Shown: positions 52,172 to 63,300 of the stretch, piece after piece
Position numbering within the stretch: position 1 is the stretch's first letter
Layout of the letters: each line of letters opens with the position of its first letter
From: Erpobdella octoculata
Taxonomy: Eukaryota; Annelida; Clitellata; Hirudinida; Erpobdellidae
DNA length: 64,000 nt
Direction of reading: 5' to 3'
NCBI GenBank assembly: GCA_963978895.1
Contig: OZ022244.1
Location: forward strand, 22,713,992 to 22,777,991
Notes under the pieces: generated by a model
What the model was told of the DNA's origin: nothing
What the model saw: only the letters and a program-made list of their open reading frames with translations
Databases searched by the model: none
Made by a program: the position numbers and the translations under genes

Positions 52172-55006
52172 CTAAATGGAGCGTCCTAGAGCAAAAAGGA
52201 CCTCGGATTCGTGATCCTCGGGCCGAGTTCTATTAGAATGTAAAACGATTTTTCAGTTTTGACAACTTTTATTTTTCAAAACTTTAAACCGCTGTAACTC
52301 CTAAACGGAGCGTCCTAGAGCAAAAAGGACCTCGGATTCGTGATCCTCGGGCCGAGTTCTATTAAGATGTGAAACGATTTTTCAGTTTTGACAACTTTTA
52401 TTTTCTAGAACTTTAAATCGCTGTATCTCCGAAACGGAGCGTCCTAGAGCAAAAAGGACCTCGGATTCGTGATCCTCGGGCCGAGTTCTTTTACGATGTA
52501 ATACTATTTTTCAGTTTTGACAACTTTTATTTTTAAAAACTTTAAACCGCTGTATCTCCTAAATGGAGCGTCCTAGAGCAAAAAGGACCTCGGATTCGTG
52601 ATCCTCGGGCCGAGTTCTATAAGGACCCATTACAATTTTTCAGTTTTGACAACTTTTATTTTTAAAAACTTTAAACCGCTGTATCTCCTAAACGGAGCGT
52701 CCTAGAGCAAAAAGGACCTCGGATTCGTGATCCTCGGGCCGAGTTCTATTAAGATGTGAAACGATTTTTCAGTTTTGACAACTTTTATTTTTCAAAACTT
52801 CAAACCGCTGTATCTCCTAAACGGAGCGTCCTAGAGCAAAAAGGACCTCGGATTCGTGATCCTCTGGCCGAGCTCTGTAAGGACCCAATTCAAATTTTCA
52901 TTTTCGACAACTTTTGTTTTTAAAATCTTTAAACCGCTGTATCTCCTAAACGGAGCGTCCTAGAGCAAAAAGGACCTCGGATTAGTGATCCTCGGGCCGA
53001 GTTCTTTTACGATGTAATTCTATTTTTCAGTTTTGACAACTTTTATTTTTAAAAACTTTAAACCGCTGTATCTCCTAAATGGAGCGTCCTAGAGCAAAAA
53101 GGACCTCGGATTCGTGATCCTCGGGCCGAGTTCTATTAGAATGTAAAACGATTTTTCAGTTTTGACAACTTTTATTTTTCAAAACTTCAAACCGCTGTAT
53201 CTCCTAAACGGAGCGTCCTAGAGCAAAAAGGACCTCGGATTCGTGATCCTCTGGCCGAGTTCTATTAAGATGTGAAACGATTTTTCAGTTTTGACAACTT
53301 TTATTTTCTAGAACTTTAAATCGCTGTATCTCCGAAACGGAGCGTCCTAGAGCAAAAAGGACCTCGGATTCGTGATCCTCGGGCCGAGTTCTTTTACGAT
53401 GTAATACTATTTTTCAGTTTTGACAACTTTTTTTTTAAAAAACTTTAAACCGCTGTATCTCCTAAATGGAGCGTCCTAGAGCAAAAAGGACCTCGGATTC
53501 GTGATCCTCGGGCCGAGTTCTATAAGGACCCATTACAATTTTTCAGTTTTGACAACTTTTATTTTTAAAAACTTTAAACCGCTGTATCTCCTAAACGGAG
53601 CGTCCTAGAGCAAAAAGGACCTCGGATTCGTGATCCTCGGGCCGAGTTCTATTAAGATGTGAAACGATTTTTCAGTTTTGACAACTTTTGTTTTTCCAAA
53701 CTTCAAACCGCTGTATCTCCTAAACGGAGCGTCCTAGAGCAAGAAAGACCTCGGATTCGTGATACTCGGGCCGAGTTCTATTAAGATGTGAAACGATTTT
53801 TCAGTTTTGACAACTTTTATTTTTCAAAACTTCAAACCGCTGTATCTCCTAAACGGAGCGTCCTAGAGCAAAAAGGACCTCGGATTCGTGATCCTCTGGC
53901 CGAGCTCTGTTAGGACCCAATTCAAATTTTCATTTTCGACAACTTTTTTTTTTTAAATCTTTAAACCGCTGTATCTCCTAAACGGAGCGTCCTAGAGCAA
54001 AAAGGACCTCGGATTCGTGATCCTCGGGCCGTGTTTTTTTACGATGTGATACTATTTTTCAGTTTTGACAACTTTTATTTTTCAAAATTTCAAACCGCTG
54101 TATCTCTTAAACGGAGCGTCCTAGAGCAAAAAGGACCTCGGATTCGTGATCCTCGGCCGAGTTCTTTCACCTTGTAAAACTATTTTTCAGTTTTGACAAC
54201 TTTTTATTTTCAAAACTTCAAACCGCTGTATCTTCTAAACGGAGCGTCCTAGAGCAAAAAAGACCTCGGATTCGTGATCCTCTGGCCGAGCTTTGTTAGG
54301 ACCCAATTCAATTTTTCATTTTCGACAACTTTTCTTTTTAAAAACTTTAAACCGCTGTATCTCCTAAACGGAGCGTCCTAGAGCAAAAAGGACCTCGGAT
54401 CGTGATCCTCGGGCCGAGTTCTTTTTGGATGTGATACTATTTTTCAGTTTTGACAAGTTTTATTTTTAAAAACTTTAAACCGCTGTATCTCCTAAATGGA
54501 GCATCCTAGAGCAAAAAGGACCTCGGATTCGTGATCCTCGTGCCGAGTTCTATTAAGATGTGAAACGATTTTTCAGTTTTGACAACTTTTATTTTTCAAA
54601 ACTTTAAACCGCTGTATCTCATAAACGGAGCGTCCTAGAGCAAAAAGGACCTCGGATTCGTGATCCTCTGGCCGAGCTTTGTTAGGACCCTATTCAATTT
54701 TTCATTTTCGACATCTTCTATTTTTAAAAACTTCAAACCGCTGTATCTCCTAAACGGAGCGTCCTAGAGCAAAAAGGACCTCGGATTCGTGATCCTCTGG
54801 CCGAGCTTTGTTAGGACCCATTTCAATTTTTCATTTTCGACAACTTTTATTTTTAAAAACTTTAATCCGCTGTATCTCCTAAACGGAGCGTCCTAGAGCA
54901 AAAAGGACCTCGGATCGTGATCCTCGGGCCGAGTTCTTTTTGGATGTGATACTATTTTTCAGTTTTGACAAGTTTTATTTTTAAAAACTTTAAACCGCTG
55001 TATCTC
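52172..55006 (+). repeat. 2835-bp repeat, copy 3
   Basis: Offset 7417 bp from copy 1. It carries ATTTTTCAG instead of ATTTCTCAG near 53410 and a T11A3 tract near 53944, both shared with copy 4. Confidence 0.85.
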
Positions 55007-57842
55007 CTAAACGGAGCGTCCTAGAGCAAAAAGGACCTCGGATTCGTGATCCTCGGGCCGAGTTCTATTAGAATGTAAAACGATTTTTCAGTTTTGACAA
55101 CTTTTATTTTTCAAAACTTTAAACCGCTGTAACTCCTAAACGGAGCGTCCTAGAGCAAAAAGGACCTCGGATTCGTGATCCTCGGGCCGAGTTCTATTAA
55201 GATGTGAAACGATTTTTCAGTTTTGACAACTTTTATTTTCTAGAACTTTAAATCGCTGTATCTCCGAAACGGAGCGTCCTAGAGCAAAAAGGACCTCGGA
55301 TTCGTGATCCTCGGGCCGAGTTCTTTTACGATGTAATACTATTTTTCAGTTTTGACAACTTTTATTTTTAAAAACTTTAAACCGCTGTATCTCCTAAATG
55401 GAGCGTCCTAGAGCAAAAAGGACCTCGGATTCGTGATCCTCGGGCCGAGTTCTATAAGGACCCATTACAATTTTTCAGTTTTGACAACTTTTATTTTTAA
55501 AAACTTTAAACCGCTGTATCTCCTAAACGGAGCGTCCTAGAGCAAAAAGGACCTCGGATTCGTGATCCTCGGGCCGAGTTCTATTAAGATGTGAAACGAT
55601 TTTTCAGTTTTGACAACTTTTATTTTTCAAAACTTCAAACCGCTGTATCTCCTAAACGGAGCGTCCTAGAGCAAAAAGGACCTCGGATTCGTGATCCTCT
55701 GGCCGAGCTCTGTAAGGACCCAATTCAAATTTTCATTTTCGACAACTTTTGTTTTTAAAATCTTTAAACCGCTGTATCTCCTAAACGGAGCGTCCTAGAG
55801 CAAAAAGGACCTCGGATTAGTGATCCTCGGGCCGAGTTCTTTTACGATGTAATTCTATTTTTCAGTTTTGACAACTTTTATTTTTAAAAACTTTAAACCG
55901 CTGTATCTCCTAAATGGAGCGTCCTAGAGCAAAAAGGACCTCGGATTCGTGATCCTCGGGCCGAGTTCTATTAGAATGTAAAACGATTTTTCAGTTTTGA
56001 CAACTTTTATTTTTCAAAACTTCAAACCGCTGTATCTCCTAAACGGAGCGTCCTAGAGCAAAAAGGACCTCGGATTCGTGATCCTCTGGCCGAGTTCTAT
56101 TAAGATGTGAAACGATTTTTCAGTTTTGACAACTTTTATTTTCTAGAACTTTAAATCGCTGTATCTCCGAAACGGAGCGTCCTAGAGCAAAAAGGACCTC
56201 GGATTCGTGATCCTCGGGCCGAGTTCTTTTACGATGTAATACTATTTTTCAGTTTTGACAACTTTTTTTTTAAAAAACTTTAAACCGCTGTATCTCCTAA
56301 ATGGAGCGTCCTAGAGCAAAAAGGACCTCGGATTCGTGATCCTCGGGCCGAGTTCTATAAGGACCCATTACAATTTTTCAGTTTTGACAACTTTTATTTT
56401 TAAAAACTTTAAACCGCTGTATCTCCTAAACGGAGCGTCCTAGAGCAAAAAGGACCTCGGATTCGTGATCCTCGGGCCGAGTTCTATTAAGATGTGAAAC
56501 GATTTTTCAGTTTTGACAACTTTTGTTTTTCCAAACTTCAAACCGCTGTATCTCCTAAACGGAGCGTCCTAGAGCAAGAAAGACCTCGGATTCGTGATAC
56601 TCGGGCCGAGTTCTATTAAGATGTGAAACGATTTTTCAGTTTTGACAACTTTTATTTTTCAAAACTTCAAACCGCTGTATCTCCTAAACGGAGCGTCCTA
56701 GAGCAAAAAGGACCTCGGATTCGTGATCCTCTGGCCGAGCTCTGTTAGGACCCAATTCAAATTTTCATTTTCGACAACTTTTTTTTTTTAAATCTTTAAA
56801 CCGCTGTATCTCCTAAACGGAGCGTCCTAGAGCAAAAAGGACCTCGGATTCGTGATCCTCGGGCCGTGTTTTTTTACGATGTGATACTATTTTTCAGTTT
56901 TGACAACTTTTATTTTTCAAAATTTCAAACCGCTGTATCTCTTAAACGGAGCGTCCTAGAGCAAAAAGGACCTCGGATTCGTGATCCTCGGCCGAGTTCT
57001 TTCACCTTGTAAAACTATTTTTCAGTTTTGACAACTTTTTATTTTCAAAACTTCAAACCGCTGTATCTTCTAAACGGAGCGTCCTAGAGCAAAAAAGACC
57101 TCGGATTCGTGATCCTCTGGCCGAGCTTTGTTAGGACCCAATTCAATTTTTCATTTTCGACAACTTTTCTTTTTAAAAACTTTAAACCGCTGTATCTCCT
57201 AAACGGAGCGTCCTAGAGCAAAAAGGACCTCGGATCGTGATCCTCGGGCCGAGTTCTTTTTGGATGTGATACTATTTTTCAGTTTTGACAAGTTTTATTT
57301 TTAAAAACTTTAAACCGCTGTATCTCCTAAATGGAGCATCCTAGAGCAAAAAGGACCTCGGATTCGTGATCCTCGTGCCGAGTTCTATTAAGATGTGAAA
57401 CGATTTTTCAGTTTTGACAACTTTTATTTTTCAAAACTTTAAACCGCTGTATCTCATAAACGGAGCGTCCTAGAGCAAAAAGGACCTCGGATTCGTGATC
57501 CTCTGGCCGAGCTTTGTTAGGACCCTATTCAATTTTTCATTTTCGACATCTTCTATTTTTAAAAACTTCAAACCGCTGTATCTCCTAAACGGAGCGTCCT
57601 AGAGCAAAAAGGACCTCGGATTCGTGATCCTCTGGCCGAGCTTTGTTAGGACCCATTTCAATTTTTCATTTTCGACAACTTTTATTTTTAAAAACTTTAA
57701 TCCGCTGTATCTCCTAAACGGAGCGTCCTAGAGCAAAAAGGACCTCGGATCGTGATCCTCGGGCCGAGTTCTTTTAGGATGTGATACTATTTTTCAGTTT
57801 TGACAAGTTTTATTTTTAAAAACTTTAAACCGCTGTATCTCC
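55007..57842 (+). repeat. 2835-bp repeat, copy 4
   Basis: CTCATAAACG at 57453 is 2835 bp after 54618. A further partial copy carrying the same GGAGCATCCT and CTCATAAACG variants lies at about 59000-60505, with the CTCATAAACG variant at 60418. That partial copy is cut at the clipped monomer near 60509. Confidence 0.85.
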
Positions 57843-58540
57843 TAAACGGAGCGTCCTAGAGCAAAAAGGACCTCGGATTCGTGATCCTCGGGCCGAGTTC
57901 TTTTACGATGTAATACTATTTTTCAGTTTTGACAACTTTTATTTTTAAAAACTTTAAACCGCTGTATCTCCTAAACGGAGCGTCCTAGAGCAAAAAGGAC
58001 CTCGGATTCGTGATCCTCTGGCCGAGCTTTGTTAGGACCCAATTCAATTTTTCATTTTCGACAACTTTTATTTTTAAAAACTTTAAACCGCTGTATCTCC
58101 TAAATGGAGCGTCTTAGAGCAAAAAGGACCTCGGATTCGTGATCCTCGGGCCGAGTTCTATTAAGATGTGAAACGATTTTTCAGTTTTGGCAAATTAAAT
58201 TTTTCAAAACTTTAAACTGCTATATCTCTTAAACGGAGCGTCCTAGAGCAAAAAGGACCTCGGATTCGTGATCCTCTGGCCGAGCTTTGTTAGGACCCTA
58301 TTCAATATTTCATTTTCGACAACTTTTATTTTTAAAAACTTTAAACCGCTGTATCTCCTAAACGGAGCGTCCTAGAGCAAAAAGGACATAGGATTCGTGA
58401 TCCTCGGGCCGAGTTCTTTTACGATGTGATACTATTTTTCAGTTTTGACAACTTTTATTTTTAAAAACTTTAAACCGCTGTATCTCCTAAATGGAGCGTC
58501 CTAGAGCAAAAAGGACCTCGGATTCGTGATCCTCGGGCCG

Positions 58541-61500
58541 AGTTCTATTAGAATGTAAAACGATTTTTCAGTTTTGACAACTTTTATTTTTCAAAACTTC
58601 AAACCGCTGTATCTCCTAAACGGAGCGTCCTAGAGCAAAAAGGACCTCGGATTCGTGATCCTCTGGCCGAGTTCTATTAAGATTTGAAACGATTTTTCAG
58701 TTTTGACAACTTTTATTTTCTAGAACTTTAAATCGCTGTATCTCCGAAACGGAGCGTCCTAGAGCAAAAAGGACCTCGGATTCGTGATCCTCGGGCCGAG
58801 TTCTTTTACGATGTAATACTATTTTTCAGTTTTGACAACTTTTTTTTTTAAAAACTTTAAACCGCTGTATCTCCTAAATGGAGCGTCCTAGAGCAAAAAG
58901 GACCTCGGATTCGTGATCCTCGGGCCGAGTTCTATAAGGACCCATTACAATTTTTCAGTTTTGACAACTTTTATTTTTAAAAACTTTAAACCGCTGTATC
59001 TCCTAAACGGAGCGTCCTAGAGCAAAAAGGACCTCGGATTCGTGATCCTCGGGCCGAGTTCTATTAAGATGTGAAACGATTTTTCAGTTTTGACAACTTT
59101 TATTTTTCCAAACTTCAAACCGCTGTATCTCCTAAACGGAGCGTCCTAGAGCAAGAAAGACCTCGGATTCGTGATACTCGGGCCGAGTTCTATTAAGATG
59201 TGAAACGATTTTTCAGTTTTGACAACTTTTATTTTTCAAAACTTCAAACCGCTGTATCTCCTAAACGGAGCGTCCTAGAGCAAAAAGGACCTCGGATTCG
59301 TGATCCTCTGGCCGAGCTCTGTTAGGACCCAATTCAAATTTTCATTTTCGACAACTTTTTTTTTTTAAATCTTTAAACCGCTGTATCTCCTAAACGGAGC
59401 GTCCTAGAGCAAAAAGGACCTCGGATTCGTGATCCTCGGGCCGTGTTTTTTTACGATGTGATACTATTTTTCAGTTTTGACAACTTTTATTTTTCAAAAT
59501 TTCAAACCGCTGTATCTCTTAAACGGAGCGTCCTAGAGCAAAAAGGACCTCGGATTCGTGATCCTCGGGCCGAGTTCTATTAAGATGTGAAACGATTTTT
59601 CAGTTTTGACAACTTTTGTTTTTCCAAACTTCAAACCGCTGTATCTCCTAAACGGAGCGTCCTAGAGCAAGAAAGACCTCGGATTCGTGATACTCGGGCC
59701 GAGTTCTATTAAGATGTGAAACGATTTTTCAGTTTTGACAACTTTTATTTTTCAAAACTTCAAACCGCTGTATCTCCTAAACGGAGCGTCCTAGAGCAAA
59801 AAGGACCTCGGATTCGTGATCCTCTGGCCGAGCTGTGTTAGGACCCAATTCAAATTTTCATTTTCGACAACTTTTTTTTTTAAAATCTTTAAACCGCTGT
59901 ATCTCCTAAACGGAGCGTCCTAGAGCAAAAAGGACCTCGGATTCGTGATCCTCGGGCCGTGTTTTTTTACGATGTGATACTATTTTTCAGTTTTGACAAC
60001 TTTTTATTTTCAAAACTTCAAACCGCTGTATCTTCTAAACGGAGCGTCCTAGAGCAAAAAAGACCTCGGATTCGTGATCCTCTGGCCGAGCTTTGTTAGG
60101 ACCCAATTCAATTTTTCATTTTCGACAACTTTTCTTTTTAAAAACTTTAAACCGCTGTATCTCCTAAACGGAGCGTCCTAGAGCAAAAAGGACCTCGGAT
60201 CGTGATCCTCGGGCCGAGTTCTTTTTGGATGTGATACTATTTTTCAGTTTTGACAAGTTTTATTTTTAAAAACTTTAAACCGCTGTATCTCCTAAATGGA
60301 GCATCCTAGAGCAAAAAGGACCTCGGATTCGTGATCCTCGTGCCGAGTTCTATTAAGATGTGAAACGATTTTTCAGTTTTGACAACTTTTATTTTTCAAA
60401 ACTTTAAACCGCTGTATCTCATAAACGGAGCGTCCTAGAGCAAAAAGGACCTCGGATTCGTGATCCTCTGGCCGAGCTTTGTTAGGACCCTATTCAATTT
60501 TTCATTTTCAAGGACATAGGATTCGTGATCCTCGGGCCGAGTTCTTTTACGATGTGATACTATTTTTCAGTTTTGACAACTTTTATTTTTAAAAACTTTA
60601 AACCGCTGTATCTCCTAAATGGAGCGTCCTAGAGCAAAAAGGACCTCGGATTCGTGATCCTCGGGCCGAGTTCTATTAGAATGTAAAACGATTTTTCAGT
60701 TTTGACAACTTTTATTTTTCAAAACTTCAAACCGCTGTATCTCCTAAACGGAGCGTCCTAGAGCAAAAAGGACCTCGGATTCGTGATCCTCGGGCCGAGT
60801 TCTTTTTGGATGTGATACTATTTTTCATTTTCGACAACTTTTATTTTTAAAAACTTTAAACCGCTGTATCTCCTAAACGGAGCGTCCTAGAGCAAAAAGG
60901 ATCTCGGATTCGTGATCCTCGGGCCGAGTTCTTTTACGATGTACTACTATTTTTCAGTTTTGACAACTTTTATTTTTAAAAACTTTAAACCGCTGTATCT
61001 CCTAAATGGAGCGTCCTAGAGCAAAAAGGACCTCGGATTCGTGATCTTCGTGCCGAGTTCTATTAAGATGTGAAACGATTTTTCAGTTTTGACAACTTTT
61101 ATTTTTCAAAACTTTAAACCGCTGTATCTCCTAAACGGAACGTCCTAGAGCAAAAAGGACCTCGGATTCGTGATCCTCTGGCCGAGCTTTGTTAGGACCC
61201 TATTCAATATTTCATTTTCGACAACTTTTATTTTTAAAAACTTTAAACCGCTGTATCTCCTAAACGGAGCGTCCTAGAGCAAAAAGGACCTCGGATTCGT
61301 GATCCTCGGGCCGAGTTCTTTTACGATGTAATACTATTTTTCAGTTTTGACAACTTTTTTTTTTAAAAACTTTAAACCGCTGTATCTCCTAAACGGAGCG
61401 TCCTAGAGCAAAAAGGACCTCGGATTCGTGATCCTCTGGCCGAGCTTTGTTAGGACCCAATTCAATTTTTCATTTTCGACAACTTTTATTTTTAAAAACT

Positions 61501-61675
61501 TTAAACCGCTGTATCTCCTAAATGGAGCGTCTTAGAGCAAAAAGGACCTCGGATTCGTGATCCTCGGGCCGAGTTCTATTAAGATGTGAAACGATTTTTC
61601 AGTTTTGGCAAATTAAATTTTTCAAAACTTTAAACTGCTATATCTCTTAAACGGAGCGTCCTAGAGCAAAAAGAC
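58541..61675 (+). repeat. Core array, right portion with one clipped monomer
   Basis: Contains a partial repeat of the 2835-bp unit and ends in a chimeric monomer. At about 60509 TTCATTTTC joins AAGGACATAGG, removing about 64 bp and changing the phase. The last core monomer (about 61540-61675) contains TTTTGGCAAATTAAATTTTT, a phrase like the right-edge monomers. Confidence 0.75.
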
Positions 61676-62610
61676 CCTCTTTTTCGTGATCGTCAGGCCG
61701 AGTTCTATTAGGATCTGAAAAAATGTTCAAGTTTCAGCAACTTTATTTTTTCTAATTTTTAAACCGCTATATCTCCTAAGCAGAGCGTCCTAGAGCAAAC
61801 AGGACTATTTTTTCGTGATCGCCTGGCCGAGTTCTATTAGGATAAGATATTATCTTTAAGTTTTGGCAAATCGAATTTTTTAAAATTCTAAACCGCTATA
61901 TCTCCTAAACGGAGCGTCATAGAACAAAAAGGACAAATTTTTCGTGATCGTCGGGCCGAGTTATACAAGGATAAGTTGTTATTTTTGAGTTTTGGCATAG
62001 TTATTTTTTCAAAACTTTAAACCGCTTTATCTCCTAAACGGACTATCCTAGAGCAAAAAGGACTTTTTTTTCGTGATTGTCGGGCCGAGATCTATCAGGA
62101 TATGAAATAATTTGTAAGTTTTGGCAATTTTAATTTTAAAAAACTTTAAACAGCGTCCTAGAGCAAAAAGGCCCAATTTTACGTGATCATCTGGTCGAGA
62201 TCTATTAGGATAAGATATTATTTTACAGTTTTGGCAAATTATCTATAAGGAAAAGATGTTTCGTTTAAGTTTTGGCAACTTTAGTTTCTCAAAACTTTAA
62301 ACAGCTTTATCTCCTGAACTTAGAGCAAAAAGACCCTCTTTTTCGGGATCGTCGGGCCGAGTTCTATTAGGATCTGAAATAATTTTTAAGTTTCAGCAAC
62401 TTTATTTTTTCAAAACTTTAAACCGCTATATCTCCAAAACGGAGCGTCCTAGAGCAAAAAGGATTACTTTTTCGTGATCGTCGGGCCGACTTTAAATTTT
62501 GCTATACTTGAAACCGCTATATTTTCTAAACGGAGCGTCCTAGAGCGTCATTTTCGTGATCGTTGGGTCGAGCTCTCTTAGGATTTAAAATAATTTTCAA
62601 GTTTTGGCTC
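61676..62610 (+). repeat. Right edge of the satellite: diverged, older-type monomers
   Basis: About seven degenerate or truncated monomers. They share CTATATCTCC, TTTTTCGTGATCGTCGGGCC and AGTTTTGGCAA with the left edge and lack the core phrase ACCTCGGATTCG. Several are shortened, for example near 62150 and 62235-62290. The last recognisable phrase, GGTCGAGCTCTCTTAGGAT, ends near 62585. Confidence 0.85.
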
Positions 62611-63069
62611 TATAATGTTTTTTGAATTGCTTTAAAAAAAATTTTTTTAATGTTTTTAAAAAAATGCTTATGTTTGTCTCTGTTTGTTTGTTTGTTTGTC
62701 TTTGTGATAAAATTTTAGAAATAGAATTTCACCCATTTTTCAATCACCTAGAACTCTAAAATTTCAGGAAAGTTTTATTCTGGATGACAATACATGAATT
62801 TAATGTTTTCGACATGAATTATGCCTTAAATCAATAAAAATTAATCAAATCAAATTAATTTCTACCATCTAGCGACTCTAATAAGTTGTTTATGTATACG
62901 TCGCCAGAGGTCCAAAATAATTCAACAGTACCGATATTTATTTATAAGTCGCCTAAGGTCTAAAATAATTAGCAAGATTGAGGGTAAAGGTTATTTTAGA
63001 TTCAAAAAGTTTAGTTCGTTAGATAAAGAGGCAAATAAAAGCTTTTTTTTAATAATTTTTTTTCATTAC
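62611..63069. other. AT-rich non-satellite spacer
   Basis: Unrelated to the monomer. It contains A/T homopolymer runs near 62630-62665, a short (TTTG)n run at 62680-62700, and a diverged 48-bp tandem duplication at about 62894-62990 (TCGCCAGAGGTCCAAAATAATT at 62901 against TCGCCTAAGGTCTAAAATAATT at 62949, both read in part). TTTG runs are common inside invertebrate Helitrons and other elements. No gene is seen. Confidence 0.6.
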
Positions 63070-63127
63070 TTATTTAATTTTTCAAAGTTTCAAACCGCTA
63101 TATCTCCTAAATGGAGCGTCCTAGAGC
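63070..63127 (+). repeat. Orphan satellite monomer fragment
   Basis: The phrase AAACCGCTATATCTCC at 63092 onward, then TAAATGGAGCGTCCTAGAGC, is the monomer start, preceded by its T-rich end from about 63070. It has the older CTATATCTCC form. It lies about 460 bp beyond the array and directly before the purine-rich tract and Helitron-like end, in the same orientation as the array. Confidence 0.85.
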
Positions 63128-63295
63128 CAGAAGAACCGAGAGCGAAAAGTGAGCGAGAAAGAGAAAGTGACCTGGAGCAGGAAAGCGACCGGGATCGGGA
63201 ATTAGACCGGTAGCGGGAAAGTGACCGGGAACGGGAGCGTGAGGGCAAGCGGGGAAGGAAACGGGAACAAGAGAGAAAAACGATAGAAAAACGTC
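63128..63295 (+). repeat. Purine-rich tract with irregular 10-14 bp repeats
   Basis: The + strand is mostly A and G with recurring GCGGGAAAGTGACCGGGA-type phrases. On the minus strand this gives an Arg/Ser-rich open frame (63090-63311), an artefact of the repeats that also runs into the monomer fragment. Confidence 0.75.
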
Positions 63296-63300
63296 TAAAA

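Larger units (their letters stand above)
51311..58540 (+). repeat. Large duplication G, copy 2
   Basis: It begins at the clipped monomer near 51310, where TTTTAAAAACT joins TATCTCGGGTCGAG with about 59 bp missing. It matches copy 1 to about 58430, then skips one monomer that is present in copy 1 near 51050-51180. A difference is CTTTTAGGATGTG at 57771 against CTTTTTGGATGTG in the equivalent place near 50354. Confidence 0.82.
6240..61675 (+). repeat. Core of the 129-bp satellite array (about 430 monomers)
   Basis: Head-to-tail monomers, all in one orientation, with no unrelated DNA between them. A typical unit is 129 bp counted from CCGCTGTATCTCC to the next. The first 70 bp are GC-rich (39 of 70 G+C in the unit I counted) and well conserved: CTCCTAAACGGAGCG, GTCCTAGAGCAAAAAGGAC, CTCGGATTCGTGATCC, GGGCCGAG. 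The last 59 bp are T-rich (14 of 59 G+C). Bases 71-95 vary most and define subtypes, such as CTATTAAGATGTGAAACG, CTATTAGAATGTAAAACG, CTTTTACGATGTAATACT and CTTTGTTAGGACCC. The last subtype usually pairs with CTCTGGCC and with CATTTTCGACAAC. Because 129 is divisible by three, an open frame can run through several units, but these are not genes. Monomers are arranged in larger duplicated blocks listed separately. Confidence 0.97.

Noticed and set aside
6240..61675. CRISPR array
   Set aside because: The whole 129-bp unit is repeated with no unique spacers between conserved repeats, and the context is eukaryotic.
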